11,322 nucleotides of DNA. Origin: Firmicutes bacterium CAG:882. Its GTDB lineage: Bacteria > Bacillota > Clostridia > Lachnospirales > Lachnospiraceae. This document shows, piece by piece, positions 1-7,006 of this stretch. The number at the start of each line of letters is the position of its first letter. Positions within the stretch are counted from its first letter, which is position 1. The notes under the pieces are model-generated. The model was not told the origin of the DNA and ran no database searches. It worked only from the letters and a program-made list of their open reading frames with translations. The position numbers and the translations under genes were made by a program. The DNA lies in the NCBI GenBank assembly GCA_000435595.1, contig FR895355.1, positions 5,390-16,711 on the forward strand, written 5' to 3'.

Positions 1-736
1 CGTTCTCGGTTTCTCATCAGCTGATTCAAGTTCAGCATCCAAGGGTGAAAGTGTTGCCGATACAATTCGTGTTATTTCCTGCTACGCCGACATCTGTGCA
101 ATGAGACATCCTAAGGAAGGTGCTCCGTTAGTTGCCTCCATTCATTCGAGAATACCAGTAATCAATGCCGGAGACGGTGGACATCAGCATCCTACACAGA
201 CTCTTACAGACCTTATGACCATCCGTGCTCTCAAAGGTCATTTTGATGGTCTTACAATCGGTCTTTGCGGTGACCTCAAGTTCGGCCGTACTGTTCATTC
301 ACTTATCAATTCCCTTGTACGCTACAACAACATTCATTTCATACTTATCTCCCCTAAGGAGCTGCGCGTACCTGACTATATCCGCGAAGATGTTCTTATG
401 GCAAACGGTGTTGAATTTGAAGAGGTCACAAGCCTTGATGAGGTTATGCCGAAGCTTGATATTCTGTACATGACAAGAGTTCAGAAGGAACGTTTCTTCA
501 ATGAAGAGGAATACTTAAGAATGAAGGATTACTATATTTTGACCAAGGAAAAGATGGCTCTGGCAAGAGAAGATATGATTGTTCTCCACCCTCTTCCAAG
601 AGTCAACGAGATTTCCGTTGAAGTTGATGATGACCCTCGTGCAGCATACTTTAAGCAGGCTCAGTACGGCGTATACGTCAGAATGGCGCTTATCATGTAC
701 CTGTTAGATGCAATACCTAATATAAAGGAGGATTAG
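1..736 (+). CDS. pyrB: Aspartate carbamoyltransferase catalytic subunit, 5'-truncated by window edge
   Basis: The enzyme condenses carbamoyl phosphate and aspartate to N-carbamoylaspartate, the committed step of pyrimidine synthesis, in the cytoplasm. The reading frame is open from base 2, before the first Met at 101, so the N-terminal carbamoyl-phosphate domain is cut by the window edge. Visible hallmarks are the loop SADSSSASKGES (the Ser and Lys that reach into the neighbouring active site), HPTQTLTDLMTI, and the aspartate-domain signature HPLPRVNEISVEVD followed by QAQYGVYVRMAL near the C-terminus. The stop at 734-736 is followed 4 nt later by pyrI, whose ribosome site AAAGGAGG (724-731) lies inside the end of pyrB, so the two chains are probably translationally coupled. 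The adjacent pyrI indicates the class of ATCase made of catalytic trimers and regulatory dimers. Identification is secure; the start and upstream regulation lie outside the window. Confidence 0.97.
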   Translation, partial: VLGFSSADSSSASKGESVADTIRVISCYADICAMRHPKEGAPLVASIHSRIPVINAGDGGHQHPTQTLTDLMTIRALKGHFDGLTIGLCGDLKFGRTVHSLINSLVRYNNIHFILISPKELRVPDYIREDVLMANGVEFEEVTSLDEVMPKLDILYMTRVQKERFFNEEEYLRMKDYYILTKEKMALAREDMIVLHPLPRVNEISVEVDDDPRAAYFKQAQYGVYVRMALIMYLLDAIPNIKED

Positions 737-740
737 ACAC

Positions 741-1172
741 ATGCTTAATGTTGGAAAACTCACCGAAGGCTTCGTTCTCGACCATATTCAGGCAGGACGC
801 TGCATGGATATATACCAATACCTCGGTCTTGACAAGCTCGACTGCTGTGTAGCCATAATAAAAAACGCCAAGAGCAAAAAGATGGGAAAAAAAGACATTA
901 TCAAGATTGACGGCGGACTTGACCTCGTGGACCTTGATATTCTCGGATTTATCGACCATAATATCACTGTAAATATTATAAAGAACGGCGAGATTGTTGA
1001 AAAAAAAGAACTCACGCTTCCTAAGACAGTCACTAACGTGATAAAATGCAAAAACCCAAGATGTATAACCTCCATAGAGCAGGAATTAGATCAGGTATTC
1101 TATCTCACTGATGAGGACAAGCAGGTATACCGCTGCAAGTATTGCGAAGAGAAATACTCAAAGCTGTCATAA
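741..1172 (+). CDS. pyrI: Aspartate carbamoyltransferase regulatory subunit
   Basis: This 143-residue chain binds nucleotide effectors and links catalytic trimers of PyrB. The N-terminal allosteric domain carries the VLDHIQAG motif (Asp14-His15), matching the nucleotide-site region of PyrI. The C-terminal zinc domain shows four cysteines, C103, C108, C132 and C135, in the family pattern C-x4-C-x23-C-x2-C. It is slightly shorter than the E. coli chain (about 153 residues) and looks complete. The ATG at 741 has an AAAGGAGG ribosome site at 724-731 that overlaps the end of pyrB. It is the last gene of the plus-strand unit; a hairpin terminator begins about 25 nt after its stop. Whether CTP inhibits or ATP activates this enzyme cannot be read from the sequence. 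Confidence 0.96.
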   Translation: MLNVGKLTEGFVLDHIQAGRCMDIYQYLGLDKLDCCVAIIKNAKSKKMGKKDIIKIDGGLDLVDLDILGFIDHNITVNIIKNGEIVEKKELTLPKTVTNVIKCKNPRCITSIEQELDQVFYLTDEDKQVYRCKYCEEKYSKLS

Positions 1173-1196
1173 AACATTTCATAACTTTCCTATAAC

Positions 1197-1243
1197 AAAA
1201 GGGTACCGGACAGTTTCAAGCATTCGTCCGATACCCTCTTTTA
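1197..1243. terminator. Hairpin terminator between convergent pyrI and the GGDEF gene
   Basis: GGGTACCGGAC (1201-1211) pairs with GTCCGATACCC (1226-1236) with a single C-A mismatch, leaving a 14-nt loop. It is flanked by AAAA on the left and TCTTTTAT on the right, so a U-rich tail follows the stem on either strand. It sits between the stop of pyrI (1172) and the stop of the minus-strand GGDEF gene (1254), where a bidirectional terminator is expected. The minus-strand tail (TTTTGTTAT) is slightly weaker. Confidence 0.85.
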
Positions 1244-1253
1244 TAATCTGCGT

Positions 1254-3044
1254 CTATTTGTTCTTATCACTTTTTCCACATACTGCCAGATATACCGCCT
1301 CGGCAATCATGGTTATGTAATTCTCCTCAGTGCTGCTCCACTTATGCTTTGTCCCGAATATATAGAATGCCGCAACAAACTTCGGATGTTCAGTATCAGG
1401 AAGCATAATATTGATATAAGACTGACAGTCTGCCTGAAGCAGCATATTATATGCAGACGTATCTCTTCTTAATACACCGTTAAGATTATTCATAACAAGG
1501 ACATTCTCTCCGGCAAGAAGCTTTCTGTACGACTCGTCCAACATGAAGGTTATATCTCTGATTGATTCAGGACATTCACCCGCATATATGTCATGCTCAA
1601 ATCTTTCACCATAATGTACTGCTATTGCTCCAAGCCCAAAGGCTTCCTTCACATTACCCAGAATCCTCCCGATATTCTCGGAGCCATCCACAAGCAGCTC
1701 CCTCATCACATTCTTGAGAGTCTTGATATATATAGGATATATACCTGTCTCTGTCTGGCGTCCAACAACATCTATCGAATCATGAAGCTCCGGTCTGTAG
1801 ATTATATATCTGTTCTTCCCCTTATCCTTGGCAATATACAATGCCTTATCAGCAATCATAAACAGGTCATTGAATGTTTTTCCATCCTCAGGATGTTTTG
1901 CAATACCCATCGAGAGCGTGTATCTTATTCCCGGAAGCTTATTTGCCTGATTAAGTCTCAGCTTTGCCAGCATCGCCTTCAAAAAAAGTCTCAGCTGCTG
2001 TTCACCAGACAGCTCCTCCGTGAGTATAAAGAACTCATCTCCACCGAAACGTCCGGCTATTCCACGCCCGTCAAGTGCCTCAGTGATTGTCTCGGACAGA
2101 ATAAGTATCGCCTTATCACCCATCAGATGACCATGTGTGTCATTGATTATCTTAAAGTCATCTATGTCTATAAGAATCATGTACATACTCTTATTATCGG
2201 CACAGGAAAGCTTGTCGTTGGTATACTCTATCAATGCCCTCTTGTTGAGAAGATTCGTGGCTGCATCCTTCCCCGCCGGAGTAAGATAATACGGAATGTC
2301 ATCATCCGTTATATCCTTTCGATGTATGACACCTACAAGCACATCCATATTGTGCTTGGATATGAATCTTGCGTTGACCTCAAGTGTCTCCGGCACATGG
2401 TTAGAATTGAGGAAACCCGTCTTAACCACACATGAGAACTGATTGGCTACCGATGCCATGTTCTCATACCACTGCTCTATCTCAGCAAGGTTGCTTCCCC
2501 TGTTAATTCCGTACTTTACGGCATTCTCATGCCACTCATCTATACCACATTCTACAAGTACGCATGCCTTCTGAACCACATAATTATAGAACACAATTCT
2601 CTTAGTGGCCGGCCAGTATTCCATATACACAAGCCCCGCTATTCCCATAAAGGTTCTGTACTTGTCAAGCTTCTGCTGATTATCAAGATATGATAACTCA
2701 ATCATATCAAGCCCGTATATATCAAGAAGATATACCCAATCACCATCCTGCATAGGCTTTGACCTGCTTATATGTATGTCAACCGGATGATAATATTCAT
2801 CTTTATCCCTCAGCATTGTTATGACACTGTACTTTTCGCCAGGCTTCATACTCTGACATACCGAGAGAAATTCCTGCTCGTAATCAGGATGTATAAGCTT
2901 ATAGAAAAAAGAAGCGGAGTTCTTCCCCACAAAATCATACAGGGCTTCCTCCGCATTCATAATTGCATAGTCATTCCGTAAAACTGCCTTGGCGAACTTC
3001 ATCTTTGTATTAAAATTCTTCTCTTCTGAGATACGTTCGTTCAT
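1254..3044 (-). CDS. PAS/GGDEF diguanylate cyclase with C-terminal GAF-like domain
   Basis: Predicted soluble 596-residue signalling protein; GGDEF domains make cyclic di-GMP from two GTP. From the start chosen, residues about 15-115 and 130-255 resemble PAS-type sensor modules (weak, by eye), the GGDEF domain runs from DAATNLLNKRAL (about 260) to about 420, and residues about 435-590 look GAF-like. The metal-site segment IDIDDFKIIND lies near residue 293 and an intact GGDEF at 334-338, so catalysis is plausible. The product-inhibition I-site is absent: the position nine residues before GGDEF is Asp in D-G-R-G, not RxxD. The frame stays open to 3122, but that stretch is the 3' end of rnpB, so I prefer the ATG at 3044-3042, which has AGGAGA at 3057-3062 (12 nt spacing, rather long). 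No transmembrane segment is seen. The ligand is unknown. The gene is alone apart from the co-directional rnpB just upstream. Confidence 0.9.
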   Translation of the reverse strand: MNERISEEKNFNTKMKFAKAVLRNDYAIMNAEEALYDFVGKNSASFFYKLIHPDYEQEFLSVCQSMKPGEKYSVITMLRDKDEYYHPVDIHISRSKPMQDGDWVYLLDIYGLDMIELSYLDNQQKLDKYRTFMGIAGLVYMEYWPATKRIVFYNYVVQKACVLVECGIDEWHENAVKYGINRGSNLAEIEQWYENMASVANQFSCVVKTGFLNSNHVPETLEVNARFISKHNMDVLVGVIHRKDITDDDIPYYLTPAGKDAATNLLNKRALIEYTNDKLSCADNKSMYMILIDIDDFKIINDTHGHLMGDKAILILSETITEALDGRGIAGRFGGDEFFILTEELSGEQQLRLFLKAMLAKLRLNQANKLPGIRYTLSMGIAKHPEDGKTFNDLFMIADKALYIAKDKGKNRYIIYRPELHDSIDVVGRQTETGIYPIYIKTLKNVMRELLVDGSENIGRILGNVKEAFGLGAIAVHYGERFEHDIYAGECPESIRDITFMLDESYRKLLAGENVLVMNNLNGVLRRDTSAYNMLLQADCQSYINIMLPDTEHPKFVAAFYIFGTKHKWSSTEENYITMIAEAVYLAVCGKSDKNK

Positions 3045-3056
3045 ACATCTATGAAA

Positions 3057-3062
3057 TCTCCT
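3057..3062 (-). promoter_or_regulatory. Ribosome binding site deciding the GGDEF gene start
   Basis: AGGAGA lies between the end of rnpB P1 and the ATG at 3044. No comparable site precedes the ATG at 3002, and a site for the 3122 start would lie inside rnpB. An out-of-frame ATG at 3048-3046 sits closer to this site but opens only a 12-codon frame, so it is either a decoy or a tiny upstream ORF. Confidence 0.6.
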
Positions 3063-3081
3063 CTTGGTAAAATAACAAAAC

Positions 3082-3452
3082 ACCAGCCAGCCTGTAAGCC
3101 GGGTTATGTCTTGAATAATCATCTATCTAGACCTGCTGTTGCCAACAGGTTCAAGCGACCTACCTGAGACTGGCGGGCCACGTCTCTGCCTCTTATTCGG
3201 TCTTGCTTCGGATGGAGTTTACATGTGCCCTGTCTGTTACCAGACAGGCGGTAGTCTCTTACACTGCCCTTCCGCCCTTACCACGTCCCTAAAAGGAACC
3301 TCGACCTTGCGGTCTGTGGCGGTATATTTCTGTTGCACTGGTCTTAGAGTCACCTCCACCGGACGTTATCCGGCATCCTGCCCTTTGAAGCCCGGACTTT
3401 CCTCACCTGCGGTCTTTCGACACTTGCAGCCGCGATTATTCAGCCGACTGGT
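3082..3452 (-). ncRNA. rnpB: RNase P RNA, bacterial class A
   Basis: This is the catalytic RNA of RNase P, which removes the 5' leader of pre-tRNAs. Read on the minus strand it carries the conserved P4 5' element GAGGAAAGTCCGGGCT (3389-3404), GACCAGTGCAACAGAAA, GGTAAGGG, TGGTAACAGACAGGGC, TAAACTCCATCC, the 3' P4 strand TAGATAGATGATT and the terminal ACATAACCCGGCTTA. The ends are set by helix P1: ACCAGTCGGCT (3442-3452) pairs with GGCTGGCTGGT (3082-3092) through 11 pairs, some of them G-U, giving about 371 nt. The +1 predicted from its promoter coincides with the first P1 base. The stem GAGAC/GTCTC (P15) closes a loop GTGGCCCGCCA that lacks a clear GGU. The 37-nt gap to the GGDEF start has no strong terminator. 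The 105-codon plus-strand frame here is spurious. Confidence 0.97.
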
Positions 3453-3458
3453 ATAAAT

Positions 3459-3487
3459 ATTTTATCATTTTTATCTTAAATTGTAAA
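3459..3487 (-). promoter_or_regulatory. Sigma-A extended -10 promoter of rnpB
   Basis: On the minus strand TTTACA (-35, 3482-3487) is followed by a 17-nt spacer ending in TGA and then TAAAAT (-10, 3459-3464), giving the extended -10 form TGnTAAAAT. The predicted start, six bases later, is A at 3452, the first base of P1. The surroundings are very AT-rich. It gives rnpB its own expression although the kinase gene ends only about 30 nt upstream. Confidence 0.85.
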
Positions 3488-3516
3488 CATAATTTAATTT
3501 ATTTTTACGGGTACAA

Positions 3517-5124
3517 TCATACCTTAAAACAGCTTCCGCCGACGAACTCCCTTATGATTGAATTCTTCGGAAGTTCATCACTCCCGACGGCAAGAAAATA
3601 ATCCAGGAACTTCAAAAGCCTTTTAGCCTCCTCGTATTCAGGCTCTTCAGGTCTGATTCCGAAAAGTGCAGGCTCGGCATACGGCTTTAACACAGCAAGC
3701 TCATAGAGCAGTGCCGAGTTAAACATTGCATCCGCCGTCTCCTGATAAGGGAATATATTAAGCTCTTCTCCCTTTCTCACGGAATCCCACATTGCAATAG
3801 TCCCCTTTGCCGTTGTGCCTCTTGTTCTCGCATCACGAACCATTCTTCTGATAAGTCGCCCGTCCGTAGTAGGTATTCTGTTATGCTCGTCAATATTTAA
3901 CTGTGTGAGCGCGCTTATATATATCTTGTACTTGTTCTTCTTATCAAGCGAATGTGACAGCTTATCGTTAAGTCCGTGAATTCCCTCAATTACAAGAATG
4001 TCATCAGGTCCTAACTTTTTGAAATTGCCCTTATATTCCCTCCGCCCAGTCTTAAAATTAAATGACGGAAGTTCAACCTCTTCCCCCGCAAGGAGTCTTG
4101 TCATGTCCTCATTGAACTGCTCGATATCAAGTGCCTCAAGACACTCGAAATTATAATTGCCATCCTCATCCTTCGGTGTATTCTCACGATTTACAAAATA
4201 ATCGTCAAGTCCTATCGGATGTGGTTTTAGTCCCTGTGTTCTAAGCTGAATTGACAATCTGTGTGAAAATGTCGTCTTTCCCGACGATGACGGTCCTGCA
4301 ATCATTACAAACTTAACCTCAGGTCTTGAAGCAATATCCTCGGCTATATCCGCAATCTTCTTTTCCTGAAGTGCCTCCTGCACAAGAATGAGTTCATTTA
4401 TCTGTCCGCCTGCAATGGCGTCATTTAAATCTCCCACATTCTCAATACCAAGCTTGCTTACAAGCTTTGTCGAATCATCAAGCACATGAAACAGCTTGTT
4501 CTGCGGTGCAAAAGCAGGAACCACCTCCGGTTCCTTTTTCTCAGGAAGCTGAATGACAAACCCCTTGTCATACAAAAACAGTTTCCATACTGTAAGGTAG
4601 CTTGTATCAGGAACCATATATCCGTAGAAGTAATCTCTAAATCCATACATCTCGTAGAGATTCACCTTGGATGCACGACGGTATCTGAACAGCTTCTCCT
4701 TGTCATACATCTCCTCATCATGGAATATCCTTATAACCTCATCAAGTCCATAGGTAAGCTTGTTGATAGGAACGCATTCATCCACAAGCTCTTTCATTCT
4801 GTAAGAAATTTTACCTATAAATGTCTCATCCACAGCGACATCACCTGTTACGCTGCAATAATAGCCCTTGCTGAGAGAATACTCTACACATATATTTACG
4901 CTTCTTCCATACACATCTCTTACGGCCTTAAGCATAAGAAAAGTCGCGCTTCGCCTGTATGTCTGCATTCCCGATGTATCAGCCGTTGTAACCCACTCTA
5001 TTTCGTTCTTCTGACTCTCGCATATCTCTCTGTTGAGTTCAGAAAGCTTACCGTTAACTCTTGCGAGCACAATTTTGTGGCTATAGTCTTTTTGAGCCTC
5101 AATCGATGCCTCAAGCAAGTTCAT
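3517..5124 (-). CDS. Nucleoside (uridine) kinase family protein with ThrRS-like N-terminal region
   Basis: A 535-residue cytoplasmic protein. The C-terminal half is a phosphoribulokinase/uridine-kinase P-loop domain: Walker A GPSSSGKTT at 277-285, then GLDDYFVNRENTP, and DDILVIEGIHGLND in the Walker B/lid region. The family is annotated to phosphorylate nucleosides, mainly uridine/cytidine, but its substrate is not settled here. Residues about 15-35 (HKIVLARVNGKLSEL) resemble the second half of a TGS domain, and about 56-160 resembles the second N-terminal domain of threonyl-tRNA synthetase. In that domain the usual HxxxH is RRSATF: R58 and F62 replace the metal-binding histidines, so tRNA editing is not expected. 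The protein begins later than I expect for this family, which may mean the first beta-hairpin of TGS is missing. The ATG at 5124 has GGAGGT at 5132-5137 inside the end of trmK and an in-frame stop just upstream. No convincing terminator follows. Confidence 0.87.
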   Translation of the reverse strand: MNLLEASIEAQKDYSHKIVLARVNGKLSELNREICESQKNEIEWVTTADTSGMQTYRRSATFLMLKAVRDVYGRSVNICVEYSLSKGYYCSVTGDVAVDETFIGKISYRMKELVDECVPINKLTYGLDEVIRIFHDEEMYDKEKLFRYRRASKVNLYEMYGFRDYFYGYMVPDTSYLTVWKLFLYDKGFVIQLPEKKEPEVVPAFAPQNKLFHVLDDSTKLVSKLGIENVGDLNDAIAGGQINELILVQEALQEKKIADIAEDIASRPEVKFVMIAGPSSSGKTTFSHRLSIQLRTQGLKPHPIGLDDYFVNRENTPKDEDGNYNFECLEALDIEQFNEDMTRLLAGEEVELPSFNFKTGRREYKGNFKKLGPDDILVIEGIHGLNDKLSHSLDKKNKYKIYISALTQLNIDEHNRIPTTDGRLIRRMVRDARTRGTTAKGTIAMWDSVRKGEELNIFPYQETADAMFNSALLYELAVLKPYAEPALFGIRPEEPEYEEAKRLLKFLDYFLAVGSDELPKNSIIREFVGGSCFKV

Positions 5125-5127
5125 ACT

Positions 5128-5862
5128 CTACACCTCCATTAACTTCCCCAGTACGCCGTCAAGCAGCGCTTCTTTTTTTTCAAATTCATCAATCTTTGAC
5201 CTTGCGCTCTCACCTGCATTATCAGCAAGATTTTTCTTTATCTTTTCGCAGGTATCCTTCTCTTTTTTCAGATAATCCATAAGAACCGGATGCCTCTTTT
5301 TCATGAGCACCGGTCCAAACTTTAATTCTTCATCCTTAAGGTGCTCTGCCACAGAGCCGGCGTGCTCCGCCCTCATTATGACATAATACTTGCCATCCTC
5401 CTTAAGCATATCCTCATCAACTATCCTATAACAATTATTCTGTAAAAACAGACGCACCTCATACCACTCAGAATGAGGCGACAGCACAAGCTCCTTCGCC
5501 CCTGCCGCCACCCGGCTTCCATCTGCAAGTATCCTGCATATAAGGCTTCCGCCCATCCCTGCAATCACAATAGCTTCGGGGGCATCAGCCTTTATATCCG
5601 TCAGTCCGCAAAGTCCATCCGAAAGCACTGTCTTAACTTTATCACCCACATTGTACAATCTGATATTATCAGCGGCTCTGCTTAACGGTCCCTCAGCGAC
5701 ATCACATGCATAAGCCACATGGGCTTTTCCGGTCAGCACCTGATATATCGGAATATATCCATGGTCGGTTCCAATATCTGCCACTATAAGTCCCGGTGTG
5801 ATCATATCCGCCACTTTATGTAATCTGGAGGACATTTTAATCGGACTTTTCATATTCTCCAT
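5128..5862 (-). CDS. trmK: tRNA (adenine(22)-N1)-methyltransferase
   Basis: SAM-dependent enzyme that forms m1A at position 22 of certain tRNAs (B. subtilis TrmK/YqfN family). In 244 residues it shows the SAM-binding motif DIGTDHGY (29-36) after SSRLHKVADMI, the family motif AGMGGSLICRIL (101-112), LSPHSEWYEVRLFL (127-140), and a charged helical C-terminal part (about 175-244) consistent with the family's coiled-coil tail. In B. subtilis trmK also lies downstream of sigA, which supports the call. The start at 5862 is 3 nt after the rpoD stop, with only a weak AAGG upstream; Met4 (5853) is an alternative whose GGAG lies just 3 nt away. Either way translation is probably coupled to rpoD. The gene ends TAG one sense codon before the in-frame ATG of the kinase. 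The usual neighbour yqfO (Nif3 family) is not here. Confidence 0.93.
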   Translation of the reverse strand: MENMKSPIKMSSRLHKVADMITPGLIVADIGTDHGYIPIYQVLTGKAHVAYACDVAEGPLSRAADNIRLYNVGDKVKTVLSDGLCGLTDIKADAPEAIVIAGMGGSLICRILADGSRVAAGAKELVLSPHSEWYEVRLFLQNNCYRIVDEDMLKEDGKYYVIMRAEHAGSVAEHLKDEELKFGPVLMKKRHPVLMDYLKKEKDTCEKIKKNLADNAGESARSKIDEFEKKEALLDGVLGKLMEV

Positions 5863-5865
5863 GCC

Positions 5866-6972
5866 TTAATCCAGATAATCCTTGAGCTTGCGGCTTCTGC
5901 TTGGGTGACGAAGCTTTCTGAGTGCCTTTGCCTCAATCTGTCTGATACGCTCTCTTGTAACGTTAAATTCTTTTCCCACTTCTTCAAGAGTTCTTGCTCT
6001 TCCGTCCTCAAGACCGAATCTGAGTCTTAATACCTTCTGTTCTCTGTCAGTGAGCGTTGATAAAACCTCATCAAGCTGTTCCTTAAGAAGAGTGAATGCA
6101 GCCGCCTCTGCCGGTGCAGGTACATTGTCATCCTCGATAAAATCTCCAAGATGGCTGTCCTCCTCCTCACCTATAGGTGTCTCCATTGATACAGGCTCCT
6201 GTGAAATCTTAAGAATCTCTCTCACTCTCTCAACAGGCATGTCCATCTCTGCCGCAATCTCCTCAGGGGATGGCTCTCTTCCAAGCTCCTGTAAGAGCTG
6301 TCTTGACACACGGATAAGCTTATTGATTGTCTCAACCATGTGAACGGGGATTCTGATTGTTCTCGCCTGATCGGCAATGGCTCTGGTTATTGCCTGACGA
6401 ATCCACCATGTAGCGTAGGTCGAGAACTTGTAGCCCTTGCGGTAATCGAACTTCTCAACAGCCTTTATAAGACCTAAGTTACCCTCCTGAATAAGGTCAA
6501 GGAACAACATTCCTCTTCCGACATAGCGCTTTGCAATACTTACAACAAGACGAAGGTTGGCCTCAGCAAGTCGCTTCTTTGCATTCTGGTCTCCGTTTTC
6601 CATTCTCTTTGCAAGTTCAATCTCCTCCTCTGCCGAGAGAAGCGGCACCTTACCGATTTCCTTTAAGTACATTCTTACAGGATCCTCAATGCTTACACCT
6701 TCCGGAATTGAAAGGTCAATCTTCTCAATATCAATGTCGTCATCATCATCGAGAAGAAGCGGCTCCTCATCATCATCCGTCGTACGGATAATGTCGATGT
6801 TGCTTGCCTCAAGGTAATCGAATATCTTGTCCATCTTGTCAGGGTCAAGGTCTATATCAGCAAATGCGTCAATTATTTCCTGATAATCAAGTGTGTTCTT
6901 CTTTTTCTTGGCAGCTGCAAGGAGTTCCTTTAATTTTTCATCGAATTTTAACATGTTCTCATCCATTGTCAT
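5866..6972 (-). CDS. rpoD: Primary RNA polymerase sigma factor (sigma-70/sigma-A)
   Basis: Housekeeping sigma factor, 368 residues, the compact Firmicutes form without the long non-conserved insert between regions 1.2 and 2. Region 1.1 is short and ends in an acidic stretch (66-82). Region 1.2 starts at DPVRMYLKEIGKVPLL (97-112). Regions 2.1-2.4 cover about 130-212, including the promoter-melting and -10 recognition segment YKFSTYATWWIRQAITRAI (181-199). Region 3 follows to about 290. Region 4.2 carries the -35 helix-turn-helix, about TLEEVGKEFNVTRERIRQIE (328-347). The ATG at 6972 has AAGGA five bases upstream; Met3 and Met7 are less well placed. It lies 34 nt after dnaG and 3 nt before trmK, the conserved order of the macromolecular synthesis operon. 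Every sigma-A promoter proposed in this window would be read by this protein. Confidence 0.98.
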   Translation of the reverse strand: MTMDENMLKFDEKLKELLAAAKKKKNTLDYQEIIDAFADIDLDPDKMDKIFDYLEASNIDIIRTTDDDEEPLLLDDDDDIDIEKIDLSIPEGVSIEDPVRMYLKEIGKVPLLSAEEEIELAKRMENGDQNAKKRLAEANLRLVVSIAKRYVGRGMLFLDLIQEGNLGLIKAVEKFDYRKGYKFSTYATWWIRQAITRAIADQARTIRIPVHMVETINKLIRVSRQLLQELGREPSPEEIAAEMDMPVERVREILKISQEPVSMETPIGEEEDSHLGDFIEDDNVPAPAEAAAFTLLKEQLDEVLSTLTDREQKVLRLRFGLEDGRARTLEEVGKEFNVTRERIRQIEAKALRKLRHPSRSRKLKDYLD

Positions 6973-7006
6973 GTCCGTCCTTCCATAATTAATCTTATCT
7001 TTTCCT

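Noticed and set aside
1593..2435. 280-codon open frame on the plus strand opposite the GGDEF gene
   Set aside because: It is antisense to a gene with clear GGDEF motifs, has no ribosome site, and its translation resembles no family.
3045..3122. Longer N-terminus for the GGDEF protein, with an apparent hydrophobic stretch
   Set aside because: Those codons are mostly the 3' end of RNase P RNA, so the hydrophobic stretch is not a membrane anchor; a ribosome site precedes the ATG at 3044.
3139..3456. 105-codon plus-strand open frame
   Set aside because: It lies entirely within rnpB, whose structure explains the sequence on the other strand.
4486..5142. 218-codon plus-strand open frame opposite the kinase gene
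   Set aside because: It is a shadow of the kinase coding strand: His/Ile/Leu-rich, with no recognisable motif or ribosome site.
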